Source: Kurthia sibirica
GTDB taxonomy: Bacteria > Bacillota > Bacilli > Bacillales_A > Planococcaceae
Reading direction: 5' to 3'
DNA: 64,000 nucleotides
Assembly (NCBI RefSeq): GCF_003143975.1
Contig: NZ_QFVR01000007.1
Coordinates: 62,001-126,000, forward strand
Positions 36,276-45,644 of the stretch are shown one piece after another. The position numbers and the translations under genes are program-made. The notes under the pieces were generated by a model, which ran no database searches, was not told the origin of the DNA, and saw only the letters and a program-made list of their open reading frames with translations. Position 1 is the first letter of the stretch; each line of letters starts with the position of its first letter.

Positions 36276-37719
36276 ATTGCTTCATTAAGTCGATGTAAAA
36301 CTGTATTGCTTTCATATAAGCAACTTTTTCTACACGCTCATTCGTTCCATGCATACGCTCTAAACCATCATCTTCCATTTCAATAGGCAAGAAACGATAT
36401 GCATCATCACTAATTTTACTATAATGTTTTGAGTCTGATGCACCAATCATTATATAGGGTGCAATAATTGTTTGATCATTAGTATTGATTGCTGCCTGCT
36501 GAATCATTTTAAAACCACGACTTGTCGAAGAAGATACAGCCGATGCTTCATTTCCTGTAATGGTCACTTTCACATGCTTGTCATCAATAATAGCGTTGAC
36601 TTGTTTTTTTAAGCTATTAAATGTATCACCCGGCATCACGCGTATATTAATCTGAGCCTCAGCAAATTCCGGCAAGATATTACCTTTATCTCCTGCTTTA
36701 AAAATGGTTGGTGCAATTGTCGTACGGGTCACAGCTGCAGTCGCTGGCTTACCTAGTAAAATCTTTTTAATAATTGGTTTAAATAGCCATTGATTTTCAA
36801 AAACATATTTATAGCCAAATGACATTTCGGGCGCTGTATATTCGAAAAGTTCCTTCGTCGGACCCGCAATTGAAGCAGTAAATTGTTGTTCCTCTAGTGC
36901 AGCAATAGCGGCTGATAAACGACCAATTGTCGTTTTGTTTTTTGGTTGAGAAGAATGGCCCCCACTGCCTTCTACCGACAACATAATAGTAGCGGAACCT
37001 TTTTCTGCTACACCGATTACACCCACAGGGTCTTCTACACCCGGTACCATATTATTGACGATGGCCCCGCCTTCATCCATAATGTATTCAAATTGAATCA
37101 TATTATTTTTAAAATACTTCGTTATTTCTGCTGCACCGGCATCGCCACCATTTTCTTCATCATGCCCAAAGAATAGATAGAGATCTTGCGGTGGTACAAA
37201 GCCTTCTTTCAATAAGTAATCGACTGCTTCTAATGTCCCAATCACACCTACTTTATCATCTAGCGTTCCACGACCCCAAATATACTTTTCGTCAACAGCA
37301 CCACTAAAAGCATCTTCCTGCCATTTCACTTCAGTTCCCTTAGCAACTGGTACGACATCATAATGACTAGTTAGACCAATTGGTTTTTTTGAGGAATCTT
37401 TCCCCGACCATTTAAATATCATACTATAATCATTAATTTCTTTATATTCGAGCTGTTTATATATTTCTGGATATGTATCTTTTAAAAATTGTTGAAATTC
37501 TTTAAAATATTCGTAGTTAATGTCCTTCTCTTTCTCTTGTGAAATCGTTTTGAATGTAACGGCTGTCGATAAATTTTTAATCGCCTTGTCTTCATCAATT
37601 TTAAAATTTTGCTGTTGTGCTTTTGGCTGTTTCGTTTTTGCTGACATTGTAAAATATAATGTCACCCCCGCAAAGACAATCACAATACCTAAAATAGCAA
37701 ATATTATTTTTTTTAACAT
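36274..37719 (-). CDS. Membrane-anchored M20 family metallopeptidase (PM20D1/Cps1-like)
   Basis: A 481-residue zinc peptidase with an N-terminal membrane anchor (LKKIIFAILGIVIVFAGVTL). Catalytic features are intact: GLTSHYDVVPV (zinc His and catalytic Asp), IWGRGTLDDKVG (bridging Asp), FFGHDEENGG (catalytic Glu), IMDEGGA, and a late zinc His. The length and motifs fit the carboxypeptidase S/PM20D1 group, which acts on dipeptides or N-acyl amino acids. AGAAGGGGTGG sets ATG 37719. It is probably outside the membrane. Confidence 0.88.
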   Translation of the reverse strand: MLKKIIFAILGIVIVFAGVTLYFTMSAKTKQPKAQQQNFKIDEDKAIKNLSTAVTFKTISQEKEKDINYEYFKEFQQFLKDTYPEIYKQLEYKEINDYSMIFKWSGKDSSKKPIGLTSHYDVVPVAKGTEVKWQEDAFSGAVDEKYIWGRGTLDDKVGVIGTLEAVDYLLKEGFVPPQDLYLFFGHDEENGGDAGAAEITKYFKNNMIQFEYIMDEGGAIVNNMVPGVEDPVGVIGVAEKGSATIMLSVEGSGGHSSQPKNKTTIGRLSAAIAALEEQQFTASIAGPTKELFEYTAPEMSFGYKYVFENQWLFKPIIKKILLGKPATAAVTRTTIAPTIFKAGDKGNILPEFAEAQINIRVMPGDTFNSLKKQVNAIIDDKHVKVTITGNEASAVSSSTSRGFKMIQQAAINTNDQTIIAPYIMIGASDSKHYSKISDDAYRFLPIEMEDDGLERMHGTNERVEKVAYMKAIQFYIDLMKQ

Positions 37720-37938
37720 GAAACCACCCCTTCTAGCATTCACTATAGACGGAAAGTAATCACTAATGCAAGCGCATTTTTCTGCTACATAAAAAAACAA
37801 ATAGCTCTTCACATTTTGACGGATCAACACTTTATTTTAGACTAGCTATATTGACCATTTCAACATGATAATCTGGGCAGTTCACTAGTGGACCAAGGAC
37901 TCTTCACCCTCAATTTTTACTTTTGTAAAAGGAAGGCG

Positions 37939-39044
37939 ATGACAATGAAATAAATTTATTCACACTTGAAAAACTTTTATCGAATTCAGGTCATAATGAT
38001 TTTGTATCACTCACATCGGCAAAAGCATTATTATGCTATCTGCAGAAACCCTCACAAGCTGCTGAAGTAGATCTTATTTTATTGGATATAATGATGCCTG
38101 AAATGGACGGAATAGAAGCATGTAAGAGCATTCGAGCTGATGAACAGTTTAAAAACATTCAAATTATTTTCGTTACCGCATTAGAAGACAAAAAGCGTTT
38201 AGCAGAGGCACTTGATATTGGTGGCAATGATTATATTTCAAAACCGCTCCATAAAACAGAATTACTTGCTCGCATACGTGCAGCACTACGTTTAAAAAAA
38301 GAGTTGGATTGGCACACCGAGTATGACCGACAAATCCAACAAGAATTGACCCTTGCAGCAAAAGTTCAGCAAAACTTACTGAGTGAACCTTTTCAAAATG
38401 ATCAACTACGGATTGCTGTATCCTATCAACCATCTGCCAAACTCGCCGGTGATCTATATTATTGGTATAAAATCGATGCACATCGTTACGGTGTGCTATT
38501 AATCGACATGATGGGACATGGTATTTCAGCCTCACTCGTTTGTATGTACATGTCTTCTGTATTACGTGACGCCATTAAAACGATGATTGAGCCTGAAATG
38601 GTTATGCAGGAGCTCAATCGCCATATGTTACTCCTCCCAACAAATAATGAGGATATTCCCTTTTATTTTACGGGGATTTATTTGTTAATAGATACCGATC
38701 AAAAGACCGTTGAATATATCAACGCAGGGCATCCTACATGTTATATTAGTATTGATGACAAAACAACAATACCATTACAATCAAATGCTACTGCTGTCGG
38801 TTTTTTTGATCACTTACACTGTCAAAAAACTAGTTTCAATTATGATCATTCTTTACAAATCGTATTATTTACAGATGGTGTCATTGAAGCACTTCATACA
38901 AATGAATTTGTAGCCGAAAGGAAATTGCAGCTTTTGGCATCAAAACATTGGCATTTTTCCAATCATATTTTTGATGAAATACTACCAAAACATAAACAGT
39001 CGCAACAGTCAGACGATATGTGTGTCATCTTAATTCAACTATAA
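37939..39044 (+). pseudogene. REC-PP2C phosphatase (RsbY/RsbU-like) lacking a usable start
   Basis: Response-regulator phosphatase of the type that dephosphorylates RsbV to release sigma-B. The receiver frame runs from 37938 (DDNEINLFTLEKLL) through [14 protein letters not shown] and ISKPLHKTELL, then a linker and a SpoIIE-type PP2C domain: KLAGDLYYW, LLIDMMGHGISASL, YINAGHP, LFTDGVIEA and QSDDMCVI. A strong ribosome site (AAAAGGAAGG) and ATG 37939 exist, but that frame reads M-T-M-K-stop, and the domain frame has a stop at 37926 and no start before it. The missing part would encode about MTILIV. Translation might restart internally at 38082 (TTG) or 38091, giving a receiver without its acidic pocket. 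Confidence 0.8.
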
Positions 39045-39051
39045 AACAAAA

Positions 39052-39091
39052 AAGCTGAACTACAGGTACACTTCTACTTGTAATTCAGCTT
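39052..39091. terminator. Bidirectional terminator
   Basis: AAGCTGAA pairs with TTCAGCTT (39084-39091), with further inner pairing TACAGGTA/TACTTGTA, between the convergent phosphatase and kinase genes. Confidence 0.8.
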
Positions 39092-39137
39092 CTTTTATAT
39101 AGCTTTTTAAAAATAGTCATAGATCGCATGCCCATGC

Positions 39138-41795
39138 CTATAATAACGGTGCATCTGTTACAATCCAATTATGCAGAACCTCCTTAATTTTTTGTGCACT
39201 CAATGGTTTGCTAATATAGTCTGACGCACCAGCTTGAATACATCGATTACGTTCTGCCTCAATAGCATGTGCGGTTATCGCTATGATGGGTAATTGCTGA
39301 AGCTGTAAATTTTGTCGAATTCTTCGCATGGCATCATAACCATCCATAACCGGCATCATGATTTCCATGAAAACCAAATCAAATCCTATCGTTTTCTGCA
39401 AAGCCTCTACTGCTTGCCGCCCATTTTCGGCTACTGTAATAATAACACCCGAATTTTCCAAAATACGTCGTAGAACAAAAATGTTTTGATAGTTATCACC
39501 TACAATTAATACTCGTTTTGTATCAAAATCCGCCTCAAATTCAATAGCATAATCCTTTGAATGAATGGATTCTTCAACCATATGAACACTATCATTTTTA
39601 GCGCTTGGTAGTACAACCGTAAAACAACTTCCTTTACCTACTTCACTGTGGAGTTTTATAAAACCACCTAGTAATTTTGTGAATTCCTTACAAATAGCCA
39701 AACCTAACCCCGTACCACCATATTTTCTAACAGTTGCTCCATCGGCTTGTTGAAATGACTCAAAAATTAGGTCCTGTTTTTCTATCGGGATACCAATTCC
39801 TGTATCTTCCACTTCAATTGCTAGCCAGGTATCACTTGTTTCTGCCATCTCTGCCGATAGTGCCTTTACCTTACGAATCATGACACGAATCGCGCCTTTT
39901 TCCGTAAATTTAAAAGCGTTCGATAGTAGATTTTTTACTATTTGATGTAATCTCATCTCATCCGTGCAAAAAACTGTTGGTACATCCTCTTCGATCACAA
40001 TCGTAAACTCCAACTCACCTTTTTTTGCATGATGATGAAAAGCTAAATTTAAAAGCTCTGGCATAGCATTTATATTCACTTCGGAAAACTCAATATGCAC
40101 TTTACCCGCACCAATTTTTGACAGATCTAAAATATCATTGATTAACCAGAGGAGGTCCTGACCAGATGAATGAATAATCGTCGCAAATTCTACTTCTTCA
40201 GCACTAATTGTAACATCAGCATTTTCCTTCATCATTTCTGATAGTAGTAAAATACTATTTAGTGGCGTACGTAATTCATGTGAAATATTCGCTAAAAACT
40301 CTGCTTTATATTGTGCACTTTGTAGAATTTCACGTGATTTCAATTCAACATCTTGCTTTGCCAACTCCAACTCTCTCGATTTTGCCTCTGCATCAAGAGT
40401 TCGTGCTTCTAGTTTTATATTCATCTCCGTTAATTCCAGCGATTTTACGCGTAACTCCATCGACTGCTCGCGCATTTTTTCAGACTTCACCTGTAACTCC
40501 ATCGTCAAACGCCTTGATTCATTTAATAATTTCACAATTTCTCGACGACGCATCACACTGTCAATTGTCAGACCAAACGTAGTCATCACATGCATCAATA
40601 ACTCTTGACCGATTGGACTAAACTCTTTCATTGTCGCAAATTCAGCAACAGCAATCACTTTGCCATCATGTAAAATGGGTACAATTAATAAGGTAGTCAG
40701 CTGTCGTTCATCCAGATCCGTCGTAAAAAATGGGTGATTTTTTGTCATTTCATCTGATTTATAGAGCTTTCTACTTTTAACAACCTGACCAATCAATCCT
40801 TCACCTACTTTAAAAGAAGCACAGCCAAAACTATCCTGTCCATCTGCGAAGGAAGCTTTTTTATGAAAAAACTGTTCATCACTTCTTACATAAAATACGC
40901 CATGGGAGGCACCGATTACTACTGAAATTTCTGCTAGGAAGATTTCTGCTAATGACATGATTGAAGTCACACCTTGATAAGCGGACACGACTGTATTGAG
41001 ATGACTTTGAAGCCATTCCCTTTGTTCCATATTATCTAAGAGATGATTGGTTGCAATGGCAAGGTCCTTCACTTCATCATTTGAGGAGATTGCGATACGT
41101 TCTTCAAACTCACCTTGTGATATTGCTAGCTTTTGAATCGTTTGTGTTACATGATTTAATGTACTTGTAATAGCTGATGATACAATTTTTGCTAAAAGGA
41201 AGGCAAGCATTGAAACACCAAATATGGCGATGAATAGAAATGATGATAGTTTTGCATTTTGTTCATTTAACAATTCTGCTTCCTGCTCCATTGTTAAATT
41301 TTCTACAAGACGAAAGTTTTCAAATTGATTGTGTAATGCAGTCATTTCTTTCATACGCTCTTCTTCGATTGATCGGTGCATATGATCTCCAATCACGGGC
41401 TCTTTCATATGTTCTTTCATACGCATAATCCATAAATCCAAATTCTGCTGAATAGCCAATAGTTGCTTTAGTTGCTCGGGTCTTTTGTTTAGTAGAGGAT
41501 TGAGTATATTATACGTTTCTTGCCATTGCCTTAATGCTCTATCGTAAGTATTCATATATTTTTTTTCATCAGTAATAAACGACGCATGTTGACTAATTTC
41601 CATCTCGTACACACTTTGTTCCATACGATTCGTTAACATTTGAATTTTGAGGCCCTGATCCACAATGGTAATCCGCTCTGACTGAAGTTTCTGTAGCTGA
41701 AAATTAACGGCAATAAACGATACAAAGACTGATAGGATGATGATTCCATAACCTAAAGTAATTTTGGATTGAATACTGTTTCTCCATTTTTTCAT
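39138..41795 (-). CDS. Hybrid sensor histidine kinase, CHASE3-HAMP-GAF-HK-REC (RsbK-like)
   Basis: An 885-residue membrane kinase. TM1 is at about 8-28, with an extracellular helical CHASE3-like domain to about 188. TM2 (about 189-211), HAMP (212-262), GAF (275-425) and a long coiled coil (430-500) follow. HisKA has FLANISHELRTPLNSILLLS, and the ATPase has NLLSNAFKFTEKG, DTGIGIP and GTGLGLAI. The C-terminal receiver is abnormal: VGDNYQN replaces VDDN, and the phospho-acceptor position reads VFMEIMMP, Glu for Asp. AAAGGAAG sets ATG 41795. Layout and the facing REC-PP2C gene resemble B. cereus RsbK/RsbY. Confidence 0.88.
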   Translation of the reverse strand: MKKWRNSIQSKITLGYGIIILSVFVSFIAVNFQLQKLQSERITIVDQGLKIQMLTNRMEQSVYEMEISQHASFITDEKKYMNTYDRALRQWQETYNILNPLLNKRPEQLKQLLAIQQNLDLWIMRMKEHMKEPVIGDHMHRSIEEERMKEMTALHNQFENFRLVENLTMEQEAELLNEQNAKLSSFLFIAIFGVSMLAFLLAKIVSSAITSTLNHVTQTIQKLAISQGEFEERIAISSNDEVKDLAIATNHLLDNMEQREWLQSHLNTVVSAYQGVTSIMSLAEIFLAEISVVIGASHGVFYVRSDEQFFHKKASFADGQDSFGCASFKVGEGLIGQVVKSRKLYKSDEMTKNHPFFTTDLDERQLTTLLIVPILHDGKVIAVAEFATMKEFSPIGQELLMHVMTTFGLTIDSVMRRREIVKLLNESRRLTMELQVKSEKMREQSMELRVKSLELTEMNIKLEARTLDAEAKSRELELAKQDVELKSREILQSAQYKAEFLANISHELRTPLNSILLLSEMMKENADVTISAEEVEFATIIHSSGQDLLWLINDILDLSKIGAGKVHIEFSEVNINAMPELLNLAFHHHAKKGELEFTIVIEEDVPTVFCTDEMRLHQIVKNLLSNAFKFTEKGAIRVMIRKVKALSAEMAETSDTWLAIEVEDTGIGIPIEKQDLIFESFQQADGATVRKYGGTGLGLAICKEFTKLLGGFIKLHSEVGKGSCFTVVLPSAKNDSVHMVEESIHSKDYAIEFEADFDTKRVLIVGDNYQNIFVLRRILENSGVIITVAENGRQAVEALQKTIGFDLVFMEIMMPVMDGYDAMRRIRQNLQLQQLPIIAITAHAIEAERNRCIQAGASDYISKPLSAQKIKEVLHNWIVTDAPLL

Positions 41796-41945
41796 ACAAA
41801 TTTCTTCCTTTTCCATCGTATTTTAACCACGTTCAGTATACCATCATCTTCCATTTACCCCTGCTACCAACCTATTGGTTTACATTCCTTCATGAATTGA
41901 GTACGATTTGAAGGTGAAAATGATATTCCTAAGGAGGAATTAAAC

Positions 41946-42764
41946 GTGCATACAATCTCAGCAATTCAAGAAGCAACAGCGTTTATCGCTAAAAAAACAA
42001 CGCATAAACCGGTAATTGGTTTGATTTTAGGATCTGGACTAGGTTCTCTTGCAGATGATATTACAAATGCAGTGAGTATCCCGTACAGTGAAATTCCTCA
42101 CTTTGCAAAATCTGCAGCAATCGGTCATGCCAATGAATTAGTAATTGGTGAATTAAACGGGAAAGTCGTCGCTGCTATGAAAGGCCGCTTCCACTATTAC
42201 GAAGGCTTTTCTATGCAGGAAGTTACATTCCCAGTTCGTGTTATGAAGGCTCTTGGTATTGAAAATATCATCATAACAAATGCTTGTGGTGCTATTAATA
42301 CAGACTTCAAACCTGGTGAATTAATGATTATTTCCGATCATTTAAATTTGGTTGGCGGCAATCCATTAATCGGTCCAAATAACGATGAACTTGGCACACG
42401 CTTCCCTGATTTATCAAATGTTTATAATCGTGATTTACGTCAGCTTGCTAAAGATACAGCTGCACAGCAAAATTTAAAAATTAACGAGGGCGTATACGCT
42501 TGGTGGAGCGGTCCAACTTATGAAACACCTGCTGAAATCCGTATGATCCGCACACTTGGAGCAGATGCTGTTGGCATGTCTACCGTACCAGAAGCAATCG
42601 TTGCTACTCATGCGGGTATGAAAGTACTTGGTATTTCTTGCCTAACGAATATGGCTGCTGGTATTTTAGATCAACCGTTAAATCACGATGAAGTATTAGA
42701 TGTTGCTGGCAAAGTCCGTGCATCTTTTATCCAACTAATAAAAGGAATATTAAAAGAAATATAA
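41946..42764 (+). CDS. punA: Purine nucleoside phosphorylase I (GTG start)
   Basis: Cleaves inosine and guanosine (and deoxy forms) with phosphate for purine salvage. The 272 residues match the trimeric PNP family: GLILGSGLGSLAD (phosphate loop), GRFHYYEGFSMQEVTFPVRV, ITNACGAINTDFKPGELMII, YAWWSGPTYETPAEIRM and VGMSTVPEAIVATHAGM with the base-binding LTNMAAG. AAGGAGG lies before GTG 41946. In B. subtilis the homologue (pupG) is beside drm; here it is alone, with a strong terminator. Confidence 0.93.
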   Translation: MHTISAIQEATAFIAKKTTHKPVIGLILGSGLGSLADDITNAVSIPYSEIPHFAKSAAIGHANELVIGELNGKVVAAMKGRFHYYEGFSMQEVTFPVRVMKALGIENIIITNACGAINTDFKPGELMIISDHLNLVGGNPLIGPNNDELGTRFPDLSNVYNRDLRQLAKDTAAQQNLKINEGVYAWWSGPTYETPAEIRMIRTLGADAVGMSTVPEAIVATHAGMKVLGISCLTNMAAGILDQPLNHDEVLDVAGKVRASFIQLIKGILKEI

Positions 42765-42770
42765 TATGCC

Positions 42771-42811
42771 AAAAAGCCTTGAAAATCAGCAAACGATTTT
42801 CAAGGCTTTTT
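42771..42811. terminator. Bidirectional terminator
   Basis: A perfect 17-bp stem AAAAAGCCTTGAAAATC with 42795-42811, between convergent punA and the acetyltransferase gene. Confidence 0.92.
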
Positions 42812-42845
42812 TTATGTTTCACAAAAATGTTTCACATGAAACTTT

Positions 42846-43664
42846 TTATGATGTTAATTGCAGCGCCATATGGTATTGTCTTAACTTTTCTTTCATACCT
42901 AATTCTAATAAGTCGTCATAGGTTGTATCTTCAATATTATAATTGCCGATTGCCAGTTGTATAGCACCAAAACGCTTATATAGTTCTGCGAGTACTGCTT
43001 CGACCATTGGTTTATGCTCATCATAGAATACAAGTTGTTTTAACGCATAACCTTCTTCTATCCAATACAAATAACCAATTTCATGTTCTTGTAACATAAT
43101 AGCATATAGTTGATAATTGCGATTTAAACGATTTTGCCATGGTGTACCCGTCATTTCATACGCTCTATGTTCATCCGTAATTGATGTGCTTTTTAACGTT
43201 AATTTTTCGTCATCACGAAAAGATGGTAATACAGCTAAAGTACCAACCCCGACTCTATTCACAACATCAAAACCTTCTTTTCGATATAATCTCTCAGCAC
43301 GTTCATTTCCGATAATTACTTCTAAATGCAAGGCATCAACGCTATCTTCTTTAGCAATCTCAATCGTTTTCTTGAGCATTTCTTTTCCGATTCCATGTTG
43401 ACGTAGCGCTTTAATAATACCCATACCACCAATCCATGCAGTTTGCTGATTTTTAAATTTTTCTTCACCATAGAGTACCATTCCAGCATGTTCATCATCA
43501 AATTCTACAACCAATGACTGTTTACTTGATAAATTTAATGATTCCATACGATGTAAAAAATCTTCCTCCGAAAGATTGATTGCTACAAAATAGTCTTCAA
43601 AACTCCGATTCCATAATTCCGTCATCATAGCGAGGTCAAAATTAGTTAATGCATGCCATTTCAT
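42846..43664 (-). CDS. GNAT family N-acetyltransferase
   Basis: A 272-residue acetyltransferase. The acetyl-CoA loop is ALRQHGIGKEMLKKTIEIA (Q/R-x-x-G-x-G/A), and the following ALHLEVIIGNERAERLYRKEGF is the classic beta5-alpha4 region. A second half of about 120 residues (from about 150) resembles a degenerate GNAT half-domain. ATG 43664 follows AAGGGATG. The substrate is unknown. It is 15 bases downstream of the GGDEF gene and likely cotranscribed with it. Confidence 0.85.
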   Translation of the reverse strand: MKWHALTNFDLAMMTELWNRSFEDYFVAINLSEEDFLHRMESLNLSSKQSLVVEFDDEHAGMVLYGEEKFKNQQTAWIGGMGIIKALRQHGIGKEMLKKTIEIAKEDSVDALHLEVIIGNERAERLYRKEGFDVVNRVGVGTLAVLPSFRDDEKLTLKSTSITDEHRAYEMTGTPWQNRLNRNYQLYAIMLQEHEIGYLYWIEEGYALKQLVFYDEHKPMVEAVLAELYKRFGAIQLAIGNYNIEDTTYDDLLELGMKEKLRQYHMALQLTS

Positions 43665-43679
43665 GTACAAAACATCCCT

Positions 43680-44660
43680 TCAATTTAACTGGTCATAATG
43701 GGTGACGCAATTGCGTCCATGATTTTTCGAATGATATAATGCAATATCAGCTTTCTTTAATAACTCTTCCACATTATCTGCTTTTTGATATGTAGCAACA
43801 CCTAAACTAATCGTCAATTGACCGACTTCTGGCCACTGTGAATTACTCACGAGATGTTTGTAATGTTGGGCCAAATCAATTGCTTGTTTCCGCCCAGTGT
43901 CTGGTAGAACAATGGTAAACTCTTCACCACCATAGCGTGTAACAATATCTTCTTGACGTGCGTTTTTATGCAATAACTGTGCGAGTTGCGTCAACACCTG
44001 ATCGCCAATCGGGTGACCGTAAGTATCATTAACATTTTTGAAAAAATCAATATCAATCATAATGAGGGAAAAACCAAACTTAGAAAAATCTTTTTGTGAA
44101 AAATAAAAATCCATTTGCTCTTGGAAATATTTTCGATTATAAATACCAGTCAATTTATCAGTATTTGTTACCTCAATTAAATCCATATTTATTTTCATGA
44201 GCTCCACTTGCTTTTTTTCAATTTCACTGTAAATTTGTTCAAGCTTTTCAAGGGCTGTTTCCTTAGCCAACAACGCATTTTGAATGACTGTTCTCGCCTG
44301 CTTTAACTCTGTTTCATAGCTTACGCGCTTTTCCATTTGTAAAATAGCACAATCGATGGCAACTTTATTCGTCAAATTCACTTTTTTAGCATTCATTATA
44401 TAGGGCGTTGACTCACCCGCTTGATTTTTGAGTTTTATAATCAATTCATCAACCTTACCGTACAGATTAATGGTTGGGTAAAAATAAGAATAAAAAATTA
44501 AGCGATTAGCAATCGACAACAACGATTCAAAATGACTACCAACAACAGCTTGTCGTGAAGTCCCGAGCCAATCTAGAAGCGTTTGATTTACTTCTATAAT
44601 ATTGCCATCAAGGTCTATCGTCAGTATGCCGCATGGTGCATAATCTAATCGTTCGTTCAT
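43680..44660 (-). CDS. PAS-GGDEF diguanylate cyclase (RsbQ-linked module)
   Basis: A 326-residue cytoplasmic c-di-GMP synthase. The N-terminal PAS domain (1-110) begins MNERLDYAPCGILTIDLDG, like the PAS domain of B. subtilis RsbP. A coiled-coil linker (110-165) follows, then a GGDEF domain with DKLTGIYNRKYF, IDIDFFKNVNDTYGH and an intact catalytic RYGGEEF. An I-site RxxD is not obvious, so product inhibition may be absent. It lies 12 bases downstream of an RsbQ-like hydrolase gene; together they look like an energy- or metabolite-sensing module with c-di-GMP output. Confidence 0.9.
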   Translation of the reverse strand: MNERLDYAPCGILTIDLDGNIIEVNQTLLDWLGTSRQAVVGSHFESLLSIANRLIFYSYFYPTINLYGKVDELIIKLKNQAGESTPYIMNAKKVNLTNKVAIDCAILQMEKRVSYETELKQARTVIQNALLAKETALEKLEQIYSEIEKKQVELMKINMDLIEVTNTDKLTGIYNRKYFQEQMDFYFSQKDFSKFGFSLIMIDIDFFKNVNDTYGHPIGDQVLTQLAQLLHKNARQEDIVTRYGGEEFTIVLPDTGRKQAIDLAQHYKHLVSNSQWPEVGQLTISLGVATYQKADNVEELLKKADIALYHSKNHGRNCVTHYDQLN

Positions 44661-44672
44661 TTTCGCTCTCTC

Positions 44673-45470
44673 CTATCTAACTAAATAATTCTGAATAATT
44701 GTCGTCGTCTCCACAGGATGACTAATATGGGGGTAATGACCTCTTGCATCTAAAACCACTAATTCACTATTTTGCATGCGATCATGTAAATACTGCCCTA
44801 CATGTATAGGCACAATACTATCTTCCGAACATTGTAAAATTAATGTTGGCGTCGTTAATTTATTCACTAGATTTCGATAATCAGAGAAAAATGTTACTTC
44901 AGCAAACTCTCTAGCAATACGTGGATTTGTCGAGACAAAAGTATCTTCTAACTCCGCTGTTAATTGTGGTTTGGCATCACCCATACCTACCGGGGCCATA
45001 TAACTTGCCCAACCGCTAAAATTCATCTCCATCATTTCTAATAAATCATAGACATCACTTTTTTCGAAACCACCTTGATAGCCATCTTTTTCATTGATAT
45101 AACAAGGAGATGGGCCAATCATTATTAGTTTTTGAAAATATTCTGGATGTTCGATTGCCGCTAACATACCTACCATTGAACTAATCGAATGACCAAAGAA
45201 AATAATATTTTCTAAATCTAAGGCTTCAATCACATCAATCACATCTTCTTTGTAACCATGTAGTGAATTATATTTTGATGAATCATACGCTGAAATATCT
45301 GATTTACCCGCTCCTACATAATCAAATAATACGATGCGATAATCATCTTGGAAATTAGGCGTTATATATTTCCACATACTTTGTTCACAGCCAAAACCAT
45401 GTGCACATAAAATTGTCTGCTGTCCGTCACCTATCATTTGAACATTATTACGTTCGATAATATTTACCAT
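44673..45470 (-). CDS. Alpha/beta hydrolase, RsbQ-like
   Basis: A 265-residue hydrolase close in length to B. subtilis RsbQ (269). The start at ATG 45470, after GGGGGA, removes a spurious 12-residue extension. It has LCAHGFGCEQSMWKYI (oxyanion region), the nucleophile Ser in IIFFGHSISSMVGM, the acid Asp in LQCSEDSIVPIHVG and His in DARGHYPHISHP. RsbQ makes or modifies a small hydrophobic signal for the PAS domain of RsbP. Here the next gene is a PAS-GGDEF protein, so the same sensing logic probably feeds c-di-GMP. Confidence 0.87.
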   Translation of the reverse strand: MVNIIERNNVQMIGDGQQTILCAHGFGCEQSMWKYITPNFQDDYRIVLFDYVGAGKSDISAYDSSKYNSLHGYKEDVIDVIEALDLENIIFFGHSISSMVGMLAAIEHPEYFQKLIMIGPSPCYINEKDGYQGGFEKSDVYDLLEMMEMNFSGWASYMAPVGMGDAKPQLTAELEDTFVSTNPRIAREFAEVTFFSDYRNLVNKLTTPTLILQCSEDSIVPIHVGQYLHDRMQNSELVVLDARGHYPHISHPVETTTIIQNYLVR

Positions 45471-45595
45471 ATCCAAGTCCCCCACTCTACTCAATTCTCT
45501 TTTCAATATACCCTAATCTATAGCACAATAGTCTGTTTAAAATTTTACATTTCACGATCATTTTGAAATTTCTCATTATCCTCTATATTAAAGGA

Positions 45596-45639
45596 AAAAC
45601 CTTCGCGACTAAAGTAATAACAATAGTCTCGAAGGTTTT
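45596..45639 (-). terminator. Terminator of the CoA-disulfide reductase gene
   Basis: AAAACCTTCGCGACTA pairs with TAGTCTCGAAGGTTTT with one mismatch, giving a long stem with T residues on the minus strand. Confidence 0.85.
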
Positions 45640-45644
45640 ATACC

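Noticed and set aside
37939-37953. Programmed frameshift in the REC-PP2C gene
   Set aside because: A -1 slip at the four-codon leader would be needed, but no slippery heptamer or stimulatory structure is visible and the acidic pair of the receiver would still be missing. A deletion explains the sequence better.
45471-45560. Sigma-B promoter before the RsbQ-like gene
   Set aside because: GGGTAT is present on the minus strand, but no GTTT-type -35 lies 13-15 bases upstream; the nearest TTTTAA is about 23 bases away.
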